Below are positions 11,565 through 22,540 of a stretch of DNA of 64,000 nt, in pieces. The stretch lies in the NCBI GenBank assembly GCA_963932465.1, contig OZ010786.1:271530411-271594410 (forward strand). Direction: 5' to 3'. The DNA is from Maratus speciosus (Eukaryota; Arthropoda; Arachnida; Araneae; Salticidae). Position 1 is the stretch's first letter; the number at the start of each line of letters is the position of its first letter. A model generated the notes under the pieces. The model was not told the origin of the DNA. It was given only the letters and a program-made list of their open reading frames with translations, and did no database searches. The position numbers were made by a program, and so were the translations under genes.

Positions 11565-11990
11565 TATAGGAACTCGGGCACTTGGAAGCGCATTAAATGA
11601 GAACAACACCATTATTAAGTTGAATCTGACACCATTAAAATTTAAGGTAGATTATATTAAAACTATTTACAGAAAATATTTACAGTAATTATATGCGCGA
11701 AGTATAAACATCATCACAATCTTTACATTGTTTGTCGCCGTCCTTAACAAACACACATCATCGTTCTCTGCGTTCGACCGACTGACCTCAGTTCAGTTCT
11801 CGTTTTTCTCCCGCTCAAAAGGAGTGTCTCCAGATCACAAGTGTCGTTCTAATACACCTGCGCTGACTAGTTCATGGGGAAAGCAAATCAAACAGAGGAA
11901 GGCGCTTTGATCAGCATCTACGTGAGCGGTTGGTGGCGCTGTAACCAGTAGGCATGCAGGGAAAGCTATTAAAGGCAAAACATTCCCACA
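11565..11990 (-). repeat. 5' LTR of the Gag-protease element
   Basis: 426 bp, near-identical to 7957-8382 in the same orientation. On the minus strand it starts TGTGGGAATG. The flanking ATAT at 11991-11994 is the right target-site duplication. Confidence 0.9.
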
Positions 11991-12340
11991 ATATTGTTAA
12001 TATGAATTTGCTATTCCCCCTTTATCAGATTGCTGGATATATTTCATAAAATCCTCTTTTGTTTAATCACTACCTTTTTTTTTACTCATTTCTGGTGGAA
12101 TTACCTATACTAATCTCCAATTGGCTGATACCCAGGTTTTCCTGTTTTCCCATTGGTTAATGAACTTCTCAGTTGAATCCGCTTCCCCTCTATATAAATG
12201 AGCAAATTTCCGTTATTCTTTGCACTGAGGACGGTACGCTAAACGCAACCGAAACTAGTCTGCAGAAGTTTTGCTTGTTCCAGCGTTTTTAACGTTGCTT
12301 TAAAAATGCAGAGATTCTTCACTGCACGCTATAGAAATAG
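11991..12340 (+). pseudogene. Penelope-like element, 3' end after the insertion
   Basis: The Penelope frame resumes here (IVNMNLLFP) for a short way before stops. It is followed by a non-coding tail with a TATA-like CTATATAAATGAG at about 12189 and a segment TGAGGACGG then CCGAAACTAG at 12226-12262. Penelope-like elements often carry a promoter-like terminal segment, so this may be the 3' terminal part. The exact end is not visible. Confidence 0.5.
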
Positions 12341-12780
12341 GCTAAACAAAAACATTCAGGATTGAAAATCTATATTATGACGAACAAACAGTACATGCGT
12401 GACGCTGACGTCTTTTTTAAAGCTCGCAACATCCGGTGATTAAATTTTGTTTTTGAAATTTCGCTACTGCAATTTTGTAAACTTCTATGCATCCCACATT
12501 TTAAAACTTTTACACCAACATATATAGAAAAAATCTACTTTGAAATGCGATTTCATTTGAAATCTGTATTTTAATTTACTCTTTTATTGTTTATAATAAT
12601 TTACAAATATACATTTTTAAATTTTATCTTCATCACGCTCGCTCCATTACACAAGAAAAATAACGCATTTGGACATAAAACAATACAAATAGTTTGTGTT
12701 ACTTTATGTCCCGGCAATTGTCTCCAGCTAATTTTCTAATACGAAATTAAAACTTCATCAATAAATAAATAAATAAAATA
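12341..12780. other. AT-rich spacer, left half of a local duplication
   Basis: No gene. The segment 12725-12784, with 19172-19250 beyond the Ty3/Gypsy element, resembles 19425-19520: both hold CTTCATCAATAAATAAATA followed by AACACAAATTT and ATGTAATCAAA. The LTR element therefore entered one copy of a duplicated sequence. Confidence 0.55.
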
Positions 12781-12784
12781 GTAT

Positions 12785-13107
12785 TGTAGCAAAATGACAG
12801 CCTTCCCTTATTTTTATAGCATATAGATGGCACTGTTACCACTTTCGGCAAAATATCCTGAGATATTTCACCAAACATAAAATGAGGTGAATGTATGTAA
12901 TTATGATTGCGTGGGTTTTAGTAGAGTTTTGGCGTGTGTACGAAATGTATCTCACCTAGAGAAGTTTTCATGTGATAACCAGAAATATGTCTGTTCCATT
13001 CATATTACGCGCTTTTCGCAAATTTGTATATACTTTGTGTGTCGTCCTTATTAAAAATGTGATTGTTTAAGTTGTCGAAAGTGTTTATCATGACCAACAT
13101 CGACGCA
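12785..13107 (+). repeat. 5' LTR of the Ty3/Gypsy element
   Basis: 323 bp, starting TGTAGCAAAATGACAGCC and ending CATCGACGCA. It matches 18847-19171 with scattered differences. Left flank GTAT is the target duplication. Confidence 0.9.
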
Positions 13108-13109
13108 AA

Positions 13110-13123
13110 TGACGCCCAACATG
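13110..13123 (+). promoter_or_regulatory. primer-binding site, tRNA-Lys type
   Basis: TGACGCCCAACATG lies two bases after the 5' LTR. It matches the common lysine-tRNA primer-binding site TGGCGCCCAACGTG with two differences. Confidence 0.7.
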
Positions 13124-14488
13124 AAAAAATATTTTTTGTTCAAAAAACGAAATACAAAAGAACCGCTATACCAGGTTCAAAATATTGTCATCCGGACAAT
13201 AATGTCAATGGATAATTGCGAATTGTCATCCTGACAATAAAGTAAGTGAATAAAAAGAATCGCACGATTCTTAGGTTTGAGAAACTTCTGCATAATTTCA
13301 AGAAACGTGCTTTGGTTCTAAAGTGTAAATTGTCGCCCTGACAATCAAGTAAATCGTCATTTCAAGAATAGTTTAAAGTAAAAAAGAACCGCTTCGGTTC
13401 CAATGTGTTCATTGTTTTTTGATAATAAATCAAGTTATTCATAAATAGTGTCATCCTTATGGAATCATTATTTATAAAATATGTTCCAAAAGTTCTCAAG
13501 GTGAAAGCGTGCTGTTTAAAGCCATAAAATATCATTGAGTTTATTACAAATTGCTGCTTGTGATTTTCGAAAACTCTGCACTGATATAAATGTGTTTCTT
13601 CGTGCGAAAGAATAGCCTTTTTCAGTGACTTTGATCCAGCGTTACTGCTCTCAACATAATTCGGTGTATTTTATGCACCCATCGTTTTAATCAATTTTCT
13701 ACACTTAATCTGACACGGTCACGTGAATCATCGAAAAGTGATTAGCTAAAGATAAAAGTTATTTTATTTGTTTTCTTACCAGTAAAAAGTTGAATTTCTT
13801 TTTTTGTTTTTCTGTTTTTTGCTGGCCAGCTGTGCTAAAAGATTTGATTATTACTTATTTATTTTTAAATGCTGTTTTATGTATGTGGTTTTTTTTTGTT
13901 TTTCTTTAAAAGCATTATGAAAGAGTAATTTTCTGAAAAGGATAGATTTATATCTTTTCTTTTGTTAATATTTTTTTTTCAATGCAATATTATTTGAGTA
14001 ATTGAATTTTATGATTATTTGTTTTAACTGTGCACAGCGTAGATTAGAAAAAAAAGTTATTTTAATAACGTTCGATAGTTTTTTCTATGTTGTTTATTTT
14101 AAAGAAATAAGTAAGTACTTTATATTTTATTGAGTTTATATTTATTTGTGAATGAAATTTTTTTCACATTTTATTTATGGCATTTAATATATTTAAAATG
14201 ACAGTTTTATACGGTAAGTTATATTGGTAAAAAAATTGAATATTAACGGATAATAATATTTCGTATTAATATTAACATGAGCACATGTTTAATTAGAGAT
14301 AAATTTTAGTATACTATTAAATTATTTCTTGAATCTTTTATCAATTATTTATGAAAGTTTATGCATATTTACCTGTTTATATTTTCCTGTAAGGGGAAGG
14401 TAGTTATTTTGTTATTTGACTATTTAATGGGTCAAATATTACATATAATTTTGTAATTTAAGCTTAAATTTAACTGATTTGAGAAAAG
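13124..14488 (+). other. long leader of the Ty3/Gypsy element
   Basis: About 1.36 kb between primer-binding site and gag with no coding content. It contains three spaced copies of a TTGTCATCCTGACAAT-like motif (about 13182-13200, 13222-13242, 13328-13345), each a small inverted repeat TTGTC/GACAA. The rest is AT-rich with T runs. Confidence 0.55.
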
Positions 14489-15560
14489 ATGGCGTTTCTT
14501 TCTAAAGGAAAGAAAATCGATTTATATAATTTGGCTAGTGAATTAGAATTTTAGGTGGATATAGATGATAGAATAGCAGTCTTACGTGAAAAAATTATGA
14601 AGTGCGCACTTTTTAAAGACGGCGAACAATTTGTAAAAGAGGCATTTATGGCTATCGTGGAAGATAGAAAAAAACTAAAGAGCGTAGAAGAACAAAGGAT
14701 TAAGGACACACGTATCGGAGAGGAAAGAGCGTATGAGCTAGAAAAACTTACGCTACAAGCTCAAAATCATACCGCGACAACTGTAACACAGAATCAAATG
14801 GACCAGATGCGTGTAGATATTAAAAACATCCTACCAACATTTATTCCAGAAAAGATAATAGGTCGTTGTTCTTGACTATGTTTGAACGTCAAATGAAAAT
14901 GTTAAATGTTTCCAAAGATTTTTGGGTCTCACAGTTAATTGCCGTTCTTCCGAATGACATTGCTAAACTTATAGCAAGAGAGCCTGAAGAAATGTTCAAA
15001 AACTATGCACATATTCGTGACGTAGAGTTAAAAAGATTTAAATTAACAGTGGAGAAGTTTAGGGTATTATTTAGCCGACATCAGAAAAGAGAAAATTCTG
15101 CTTCAAAAGATTTTTACTTTGAAATTAGAAATTATTTTGAGGGTTGGTTATCCGAATTAGAAATTTATTCATTTGAAAAGCTCTCAGAGCTAATAATCGC
15201 TGATCAGATTAAAAAAAGGTACCCACCAGAATATAAAATTCATTATTTAGATGGTTGGGACAAACTAAATGACACTGTCGTGTTGGCCGAATAGCTTGAC
15301 ACATACGAAAATATTATACCACCTTTTCAAAAATCAGCAAGTAATTCAAAATCGCGTGAAACACAGAAACGTGTGTTATTAAAAAAATTCAAATGGTCAG
15401 GATAATCAAAAATGAAGCTAGCGAACATTTTGGAAGTTACAAAAATCCTTCACCTACCTCAAAATATAAGAATTCACGCTTTGTAAACGATAATAAGCGT
15501 CCAGTTATAAGCTGCTATGGCTGTGAGAAATAAGGTTTTGTCGATGCAAAATGTCCTAAC
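14489..15560 (+). pseudogene. Ty3/Gypsy gag, broken
   Basis: Structural protein that would coat the element RNA. The likely start is ATG 14489 (MAFLSKGKK), with a stop at 14552 and open frame again to about 14872 (DDRIAVLREKIMKCALFKDG). A frameshift near 14865 leads into 14866-15294, which holds the conserved capsid-like part: KFRVLFSRHQKRE, YFEGWLSELEIYSFEKLSEL and DQIKKRYPPEYK. A stop at 15292 and more frame changes follow. A zinc-knuckle-like CYGCEK, stop, GFVDAKCPNC lies at about 15510-15560. Several lesions; clearly a pseudogene. Confidence 0.85.
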
Positions 15561-15639
15561 TGTTCCCCATCTACGCAAGTAAAATTAGCAAATTTTGGTT
15601 CCCTCCATCTCCAATCTTCTTATATTAACACACAGGCAA

Positions 15640-15995
15640 CACCTATGTTGTATGTAAAGGTAAATGGTATTACAGGTGTAGCTTGCGCAGATACCGGAGC
15701 TACTCATTCCATTGCTGGAGAAATGTTGTTCAAGCTTCTCCGTGACCAAGGAGCTTTGTTTGAAGAGACCAGTGTAAGTATAACGCTTGCTGATGGCTTA
15801 AGAAAAGAAACTAACGTTCTTCGCAACAATCACCGTTGAAATAGAAGGTCGTAGAACCAATACAACGATTTTTGCGATATCGGAAGCCGCCGGAAACAGA
15901 TCATTGTTAGGTATAGATTTTTTAAATAAAATGGGTATTGTGTTGGATATGCGAAGCCAAAGTTGGTATTTCCAGAACAACCCAAGATATAAAAT
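15640..15995 (+). pseudogene. Ty3/Gypsy protease, broken
   Basis: Aspartic protease that would cleave the polyprotein. The frame 15645-15839 includes the active-site block CADTGATHSIAG, followed by LFKLLRDQGALF. A frameshift near 15825 separates it from 15904-15980, where LGIDFLNKMGIVLDM gives the second conserved block of these proteases. Confidence 0.85.
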
Positions 15996-16109
15996 TACTT
16001 TTGCTGATGATCCTTTCAAAGCGACGACTGAAATCTCAACACCAAATGCCAAAGCTAACTCAGTTATGTTAAGAGAAACTGAAGGTCAACACCTTTCTGC
16101 AATACAATG

Positions 16110-17430
16110 AAAGACACTTAATGACTTGCTTGAAAAAATTTCCAATACCTTTCAACCATGGGGAGAAGCAACACCCGTCGTCGAACATCACATAAACACT
16201 AGAGAACATCGTCCTATATCATTACCATCTTAAAGATTATCACCGGCAAAGAAAGAGTTGTTGAAAACCCAAATTCATGATCTTCTTGCCAAAGGAATTA
16301 TCGAGCAATGCTAATCTCCATATTCTGCACCAATCTTGATCACCTAATCCAAATGATAGTGTTTGTCTATGTGTAAGCTCAGCGAGGTGACTATACCGGA
16401 TACCTATCCACTTCCTCGTATGGACGATCTTCTACATAAGGCCAAGTCTGCCCAGTTCATGACCACTCTGGATCTGAATGCTGGCTACCATCAGGTAAGT
16501 GTCTATGGGCCTGGTCGTGATAAAACTTCTCGGAACATACCGCTTTCGAAGAGTGCCTTTTGGACTCCGTAACGCTCCTGAAACGTTTCAGAAGACGATG
16601 GATAACTTTCGCAACGGACTCCCAGATGTAAATATTCTCTCGTACCTTGATGACCTCATTATTTAATCAAGGAACAACATCTATCTGATCTTGAAGCTGT
16701 TTTTCAAAGATTTGACAGATGGAAACTTTCTGCAAATCGAGAAAAGTTCAACTTTGCATGTACCAGAGAAAAGTACTTAGGGCACTGGATCACTCCAAAT
16801 AGCCTAGAAGTTGATCCTGAGAAAATTGGTGCTATTGTGAGGATCCCGCCTCTCAAGAATATAAAACGACTGCAATCGTTTCTGTCGACATGTTCATGGT
16901 ATCGCCGTTTTATACAAGATTTTGCAGAAATATCCAGACCACTTAGTACCCTCACTATGCAGAATATTCAATGGCATTAGGGTGCCTATGAAGAAAATGC
17001 ATTTCAAACCTTGAAGCCTGGTTTCAACACCAATATTGAAACAGGCTGATGAAACAAAACCCTTCATCATTCGAAACTATACAAGCAATTATGCTCTTGG
17101 AGCAGAACTTCTACAGGGTAAGGATGCGGCATTCGATTGAGTACGCTAGTAGATTGATGTCTTCTGCGGAACGCAACTATCACACCACGGAACGAGAAGC
17201 TCTTGTTGTTGTCTGAGCTCTTAATAAATTCAGAGGATACATTGACGAACAGAAGTTACTGTGGCATCCGACCACCAGCCTCTCCGATGGCTCATGAGCA
17301 TAAAGTCACCTTCTGAAAGACTTGCTAGATATGGTTTACAGTTGCAAGAATTTATATGAAAATAGAATACATTCCAGGTAAAGCGAACGTCATAGCTGAC
17401 ATGCTTTCTCGTCTTGCGTGTGGTCATATC
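16110..17430 (+). pseudogene. Ty3/Gypsy reverse transcriptase and RNase H, broken
   Basis: The reverse transcriptase begins near 16120 with EATPVVEHHINT. It continues through YPLPRMDDLLHKAKS and FMTTLDLNAGYHQV (16400-16497), RNAPETFQKTMDNF (from about 16570), and the catalytic LSYLDDLII (about 16638). KYLGHWITPNSLEVDPEKI and WYRRFIQDFAEISRPLS follow up to 16950. RNase H traces include YASRLMSSAERNYHTTEREA (about 17145) and IEYIPGKANVIADMLSR (17360-17412). Many stops and at least four frame changes interrupt it. Catalytic YLDD is kept, but the gene cannot make a whole protein. Confidence 0.88.
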
Positions 17431-17600
17431 AGTATAGAAGATTGTAATATTTGCACCATAATGATTTATATCCCTGCTAAAATGCCTAGTGATCTACGTG
17501 CTGAACAAATGAAAGATGAAGAATTAAAGATAATTATTAAAAGTTTCGAAGATGAAGAAAAAACTCACACTACACTAACTGGACTGAACGCTGTTATATT

Positions 17601-18732
17601 ATGAACCAAGGAGTTTTATACAGGTATTCCCCAAGTTCGGAAGCAGAAGAAGCACAACTAGTAGTTCCCTCAGATGAAAGGGAGAAAATTGTAAAAGAAC
17701 ACCATGACTCACCTACAGCTGGTCACTACGGTGCTGAAGGTACATTAAATAGAATATCCAAAAGATATTATTGGACTGAAATGATTTCATACATTGCAGA
17801 TTACGTCAAAATTGTGCTGAATGTAATAGGTATAAACCTTCTAATCAAAAGCCATCCGGTTTGTTACAAACAACAGTGAACCACAACGATTTGAAGTTCT
17901 ATCAATTGATCTTTTTGGCCCTTTACCAAAATGTAACAATGGTAAAAGATAGATATTCATAGTAGAAGACTGTGCTGCAACAAGATGGGTTGAACTATTT
18001 GCCTTTACACAAGCTATTGCAGCACAGTGTGCAACTACGTTGCTCGAAGAATTTATCCTTAGAAATGGTCTACCCAGACGTATAATATGTGATAACGGAC
18101 ACCAGTTTGTTAGTAGTGTGATGCAACAACTTTGTTTTCTTTTAGGTATCAAACAAAACCCAACTCCCATATATCATCCTCAGGCAAATACTGTGGAGAG
18201 AAAAAATAGAGTTCTCAAGCCGAGATTGGCTATATAAGTAGAGAATTACCACTGTTCATGGGAAGAGAAACTTCCAACAATACGTTTTGCAATGAATACT
18301 GCTAAGTGTGACACTACTGGAAAAACATCAGCATTCTTACAATTTGGGAGAGAATTAAGAACATCAGACGATGTTCAACACGACATTCGTGCAGTAATTC
18401 ACAATGACAACTTTGTACCTGAAATTACATCATACCTCAAGAAATTTGCAAATTTCACCAAAGAAATTAAGGACAAAGTTGAAGCTAAGCAAGGTCAAAG
18501 AAAGAAATACGCTGACCGTAAAAGAAAACCAAGACATTGTTTTGTTCCAGGAGACAAGGTTTGGTTTGACTTACATCCAGTAAGTAAAGCCTCTAGCAAA
18601 CAACCTGCAAAGTTCATGCCTAAACATGATGGAACATACATTATTTTAACTCAAAAATCACCCGTCACATTTGTTATAGCAAGTATGACAATCAAAATGA
18701 ACCTCTTGCTGCATGTCATACTTCAGCTTTGA
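17601..18732 (+). pseudogene. Ty3/Gypsy integrase, broken
   Basis: The N-terminal zinc-binding part shows EHHDSPTAGHYGAEGTLNRI and YYWTEM (17695-17780). A frameshift near 17815 follows. The catalytic core shows all three acidic positions: SIDLFGPLP (about 17895), ICDNGHQFVS (about 18088) and TVERKNR (about 18192). The last frame, 18292-18732, carries the C-terminal region with YADRKRKPRHCFVPGDKVWF, typical of the end of Gypsy integrases. Frame changes near 18235 and beyond 18690 break it. No chromodomain was recognised. Confidence 0.88.
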
Positions 18733-18834
18733 AACTGTATAATGACTCTGGCATTGTGCCTGATGCACCTATTAAGAAACGCGCCAGACCACCTAAAAAA
18801 GTTACTGGTTCCTCACTGAGACGTCAGCGGAACC

Positions 18835-18846
18835 AGAGGGTGAGGT
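18835..18846 (+). promoter_or_regulatory. polypurine tract
   Basis: AGAGGGTGAGG directly precedes the 3' LTR and would prime plus-strand DNA synthesis. Confidence 0.7.
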
Positions 18847-19171
18847 TGTAACAAAATGACTGCCTTCCCTTATTTTTATAGCATATAGATGGCGCTGTTC
18901 TCACTTTCGGCAAAATATTTTGAGATATTTTGCTAAACATGAAGTGAATGCATGTAATTATGATTGTGCGGGTTTTAGTAGAGTTTCGGCGTGTGTACGA
19001 AATTTAGGTCACCTAGAGAAGTTTTCATGTGATGTGTTTTCATGTGAAATATGTCTGTTCCATTCATATTACGCGCATTTCGCGAATTTGTATATACTTT
19101 GTGTGTCGTCCTTATTAAAAATGTGACTGTTTAAGTTGTCGAAAGTGTTTATCATCACCAACATCGACACA
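18847..19171 (+). repeat. 3' LTR of the Ty3/Gypsy element
   Basis: 325 bp, starting TGTAACAAAATGACTGCC and ending CATCGACACA, followed by the target duplication GTAT at 19172-19175. Confidence 0.9.
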
Positions 19172-20658
19172 GTATACAATAACATAAAACACAAATTTAT
19201 CATATATGTAATCAAAGAATTTTTCTTTTTACACCACCAAATGGGAAGAAAATGTACATTAAAATATAATTTGTTAGAAAAATGCAACTCAGTTTGTTGA
19301 TTTTTTATCTTTTTTTAAAATTGCTTTTTAAAATGATTCATTTTCTTAAATCATCTATACCGCATGCAGCCAGATAGCGAAAACTTTAAAACAATATAAT
19401 TATTTCAATGTTTTTTTTTTCGGCTAATATTCCACGACGAAATGAAACCTTCATCAATAAATAAATACAAAAATAATATAAGATAATCAAAACACAAATT
19501 TGACAGACATGTAATCAAATTATGCGCTTAGAGCTCTAAAATTATCCAAGTAAAAAAGGCTGCAGTAAGTGGTGAAATCATTGGCAATTTCTTCGAATAT
19601 TAACTCCTTACATGAGGCTAATTCGAAAGTATCGCTTTTAATAAATATTTAAATCTTTATTTTTGAAAACATTTTTGTGGTTTTTGATATAAAAAAGATT
19701 TTTAATGTTGTTAATGGGAAATCTAAAATTATATATTTAATGGGAAAAACCTGTTATAGTTAGGGAAAGAATCACCTATGCTTTGTTCCCCTATAAGACC
19801 GGGATAGATCTTTCAGTTATTTTAAAAGCCATAAAATGATAATAAATTTTATAGATTTGAAACAAATTGTATTGAAAGTATATTTTCGTATATTCAACAA
19901 TACAAACTTCGAAATTGTACGATGTCTAGAACTTATTTCTAGAAGTTCAGTAAAAAAAAATCAGTAAAAGCAAAATGTGTTGGTGAATTCATTAACTCCG
20001 TCAAAATGACGTCAGCATTTTTCAAATACATGTTTTTCTATCATAATAGAGATAGTTTTTAAATATCTAAATATAATATTTTATATAACTGACAAACAAT
20101 TATTAGAAAAATAATATTTAAGTTTTGTTTAGAAAACAATTATGACGTAAACTCGTGTTTTAATTGTAGATTAAATGTACACTTTTTAAAATTACCTACC
20201 TCCTTTAAATTTATTAAATGGTAGAATCAAATTAAATATATAAATTTCATACGTAATTTTAGCATTCAAAAGCATCATGTAATAGCAAACAAACATGTAA
20301 TAAAAATCGAGTTCTTCGTAAGACAATATTTTTTGGTTGTACTTTTGTGTATTTTGTTGATGTTTGATGCAATTTCTTATAGTATGATATCAAGAATTAC
20401 TCCATTGAAATGAAGTATCATATTCTGGTCTAAAAGAAGGAATGCGAAATAATAAGAGGACGAAAATTTTCTGGAGGCATTCACAGTCCGGAAATTACTC
20501 TTCGAGGATTTTTTTATGTAACTAATGATACACTAAAAATAAAAATACACATAGAAACATACACATATTGTTTAAATAAAATTTTTGTAAATACACTCAA
20601 GTGCAATAATATATATTATCATATAGTTTAAAACTATCGGCACACAAAAGCATATATA
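19172..20658. other. AT-rich non-coding stretch
   Basis: No gene. The part 19425-19520 repeats the sequence that flanks the Ty3/Gypsy insertion (12725-12784 joined to 19172-19250). Copy B of the dispersed repeat lies at 20385-20545. Nothing else recognised. Confidence 0.5.
20385..20545. repeat. dispersed repeat, copy B
   Basis: Diverged copy of 5323-5500 in the same orientation, sharing GCGAAATAATAAGAGGA-like and CTTCGAGGATTTT blocks. It has no long open frame. Confidence 0.5.
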
Positions 20659-20810
20659 TTAGGGTGGAATGAAAAAACGAAAGTTGGAATTTTGATTTCG
20701 GATAGCAGCCAAAAGTTGCCTTTTAATACCTATAATATACGTGCAAAATTTCATGAATTTTGAAAAAACCCTTCAGGGCTCTACCAGGACCTTTATATTT
20801 TCATTGTTTT
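20659..20810. repeat. left terminal inverted repeat
   Basis: About 150 bp, imperfect, pairing with 25870-26022. The outer 17 bp match with one difference. Confidence 0.7.
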
Positions 20811-20996
20811 GACCATAGGTTCTTACCAAAAATTGCACATTTACAGTGCTTGTTGGTAATCTCGTTTGACACCTTTACATTTAAAATGTTTAGCTTAACC
20901 TTCATTATTATTTCTAAAACTTAAGTTTTAGTTTAAAAATTTTTAGAGACGATTTAATGAGTTTTACAGTGTTTTTTCTCATTTTTAATGTCAAAA

Positions 20997-21115
20997 TGAG
21001 AACGACTAGAGGAAAACCGAAATTTACAAGTACTAGGAGTGCAGTAGAATGCCCGCTATTTGGTACTCCTTCAAAACTAAATGAAGTTACCACAAAAGCA
21101 AAAGATATCAGCTAA
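20997..21115 (+). pseudogene. possible N-terminal exon of the 5.4-kb transposon's gene
   Basis: ATG at 20997 opens 39 codons beginning MRTTRGKPKFTSTRSAVECP and ending at a stop near 21114. A basic start with a CPLFG motif would suit an N-terminal region, and its position just inside the left end fits. There is no proof it joins the downstream transposase. Confidence 0.3.
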
Positions 21116-22001
21116 ATTTCGGTCTAATAACAAAATTGTCGGTAAAGGAATCGTAGTCGAATTGAGGGCTTCACACAATATCGTCTGAACAAAATCTAGC
21201 GATTTGTCTAGATAATGTCAAGGGCGAACCTCGGCAGGAAATTGGATTATTATTACGAGTCAATTAATCGGCAAAATATCGGTATGTATGTAATCACCCC
21301 GTAATCAGAAAGTAATGGAAATTGAATCCTTTTATTGAGATGTCATTGTTTGTTTTCGCAGTAAAGATCCCCCTGAAGTGATGGCAGGGAGGATGTGTGT
21401 CACGTGAAGAAATCTCTCCAATCCCCTGCAATATCATATCTCATTGATGCTCAAAACGCTTTTCACGTTTCAAGGACATCATTTGTCAAATGACAGCCGA
21501 AGGAATAGAGGGAGAAAAAATACTTTCTAAGAAATGTTCTTTTGTGAGAATAAACAATTATTCGCAAGTCAGTAAACTTAAATCCCTTTAAAATTTACAG
21601 ACAGCGGGACACTTAGTGTAAAAGCAAACTAACAATTTAAAAGCGTTTGTTTCTTACTTACTTTCTTTTTTTTTAGTAATTACGTATATACATTCGCACT
21701 TAAAATTATACTTTGATAAAAGATTAGATATACTTGCTGTTTTGTTGATTTAGATAAATAGTAAATTGAAAATTATAATAGCTTAAATTTATATTATATC
21801 ATGATAATATATGAAATTTAGATTATTAGAGCAACAATCTATATGCTCTAAATGTATTTTGTTAATTATAGATGAGAAATTTCTGATTTAAAAAAATATT
21901 TATTTGGAAATTATACAGGTAATGCTATTAAATAAATTGTATTATAAAGAAGTAGATCATATTTTTTCTTCAGATCGTGAAAAATTTAATTCATGCCGTT
22001 T

Positions 22002-22039
<38 letters not shown>

Positions 22040-22205
22040 CTGAACAATTTTTTATCTATTTATAATTTTGTATCTAAATAATTATTTAGATAAAGTAAGA
22101 GAAAACGATATTTTTTTCATACATAACCAGAGTATAATGAGAAGATTTAAAACTAAAGCTGTAAGTAAACTTCTAGACATTTTGACGTGCCGTCCGTATT
22201 ACATA

Positions 22206-22540
22206 AGGAGCTCGACACAACAGTGGTCTTTCGGTAGCTTTAGGGCCCCGAGCCTTCCCTTGTTGCTCTTCGGTGCCTTTAATTTGTGTAATTTCCTTTT
22301 AAATTTGTCCTGTTTTAATTTTTGATTTTTTTTCCCTTTTCAACCTGGCTTCCGTAAGTCTCGGCTAAAGGGACGCAGGCAGGGACGTTGGAAGGACACG
22401 CAGAACGCCGCGCTCCGCGAATTGTGCCGCGGTCGGCCCACCCGCCTCCCCTAGCGCCACCGAGACGAATAAGGAGCTCTACGCAGCAACGGTTGTTCGG
22501 TAGCTTCAGAGCCCTGAGCCCTCCCTATGAGAGATTTTCT
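22206..22540. repeat. GC-rich block, tandem copies 1 and 2
   Basis: AAGGAGCTC followed by CGGTAGCTT, GAGCC and TCCCT occurs at about 22206 and again at about 22473, a period near 267 bp. The inside carries CTCTTCGGTGCCTTTAATTT and GACGCAGGCAGGGAC. It is much richer in G+C than its surroundings (CGCGCTCCGCGAATTGTGCC at about 22410). A partial third copy lies at 23483-23660. Confidence 0.65.

Larger units (their letters stand above)
7957..11990 (-). mobile_element. LTR retroelement with Gag, protease and coiled coil, no RT
   Basis: A complete 4034-bp element lies on the minus strand. It has two 426-bp LTRs in direct orientation, a primer-binding site directly after the 5' LTR, and a 4-bp target duplication ATAT. 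Its only coding region is a Gag-protease frame followed in the same frame by a long coiled coil. There is no reverse transcriptase, RNase H or integrase, and the internal region of about 3.2 kb has no room for them. By eye the LTRs differ at about six positions, suggesting a fairly recent insertion. It must have used enzymes from a relative. Gag and protease style point to Ty3/Gypsy. Confidence 0.88.
12785..19171 (+). mobile_element. Ty3/Gypsy LTR retrotransposon, full length but decayed
   Basis: 6387 bp with two LTRs of about 324 bp, a lysine-tRNA type primer-binding site, a polypurine tract, and a 4-bp target duplication GTAT (12781-12784 and 19172-19175). The inside carries gag, protease, reverse transcriptase, RNase H and integrase in Ty3/Gypsy order, all with stops and frameshifts. 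The LTRs differ at many positions, including a 12-bp difference around the TGTGATGTGTTTTCATG segment, so the insertion is much older than the Gag-protease element next to it. Confidence 0.93.

Noticed and set aside
12226..12262. Hammerhead ribozyme-like CTGAGGA ... CCGAAAC in the Penelope 3' region
   Set aside because: The core letters fit, and such ribozymes are known in Penelope-like elements, but stems I and II do not pair convincingly, so I do not call it.
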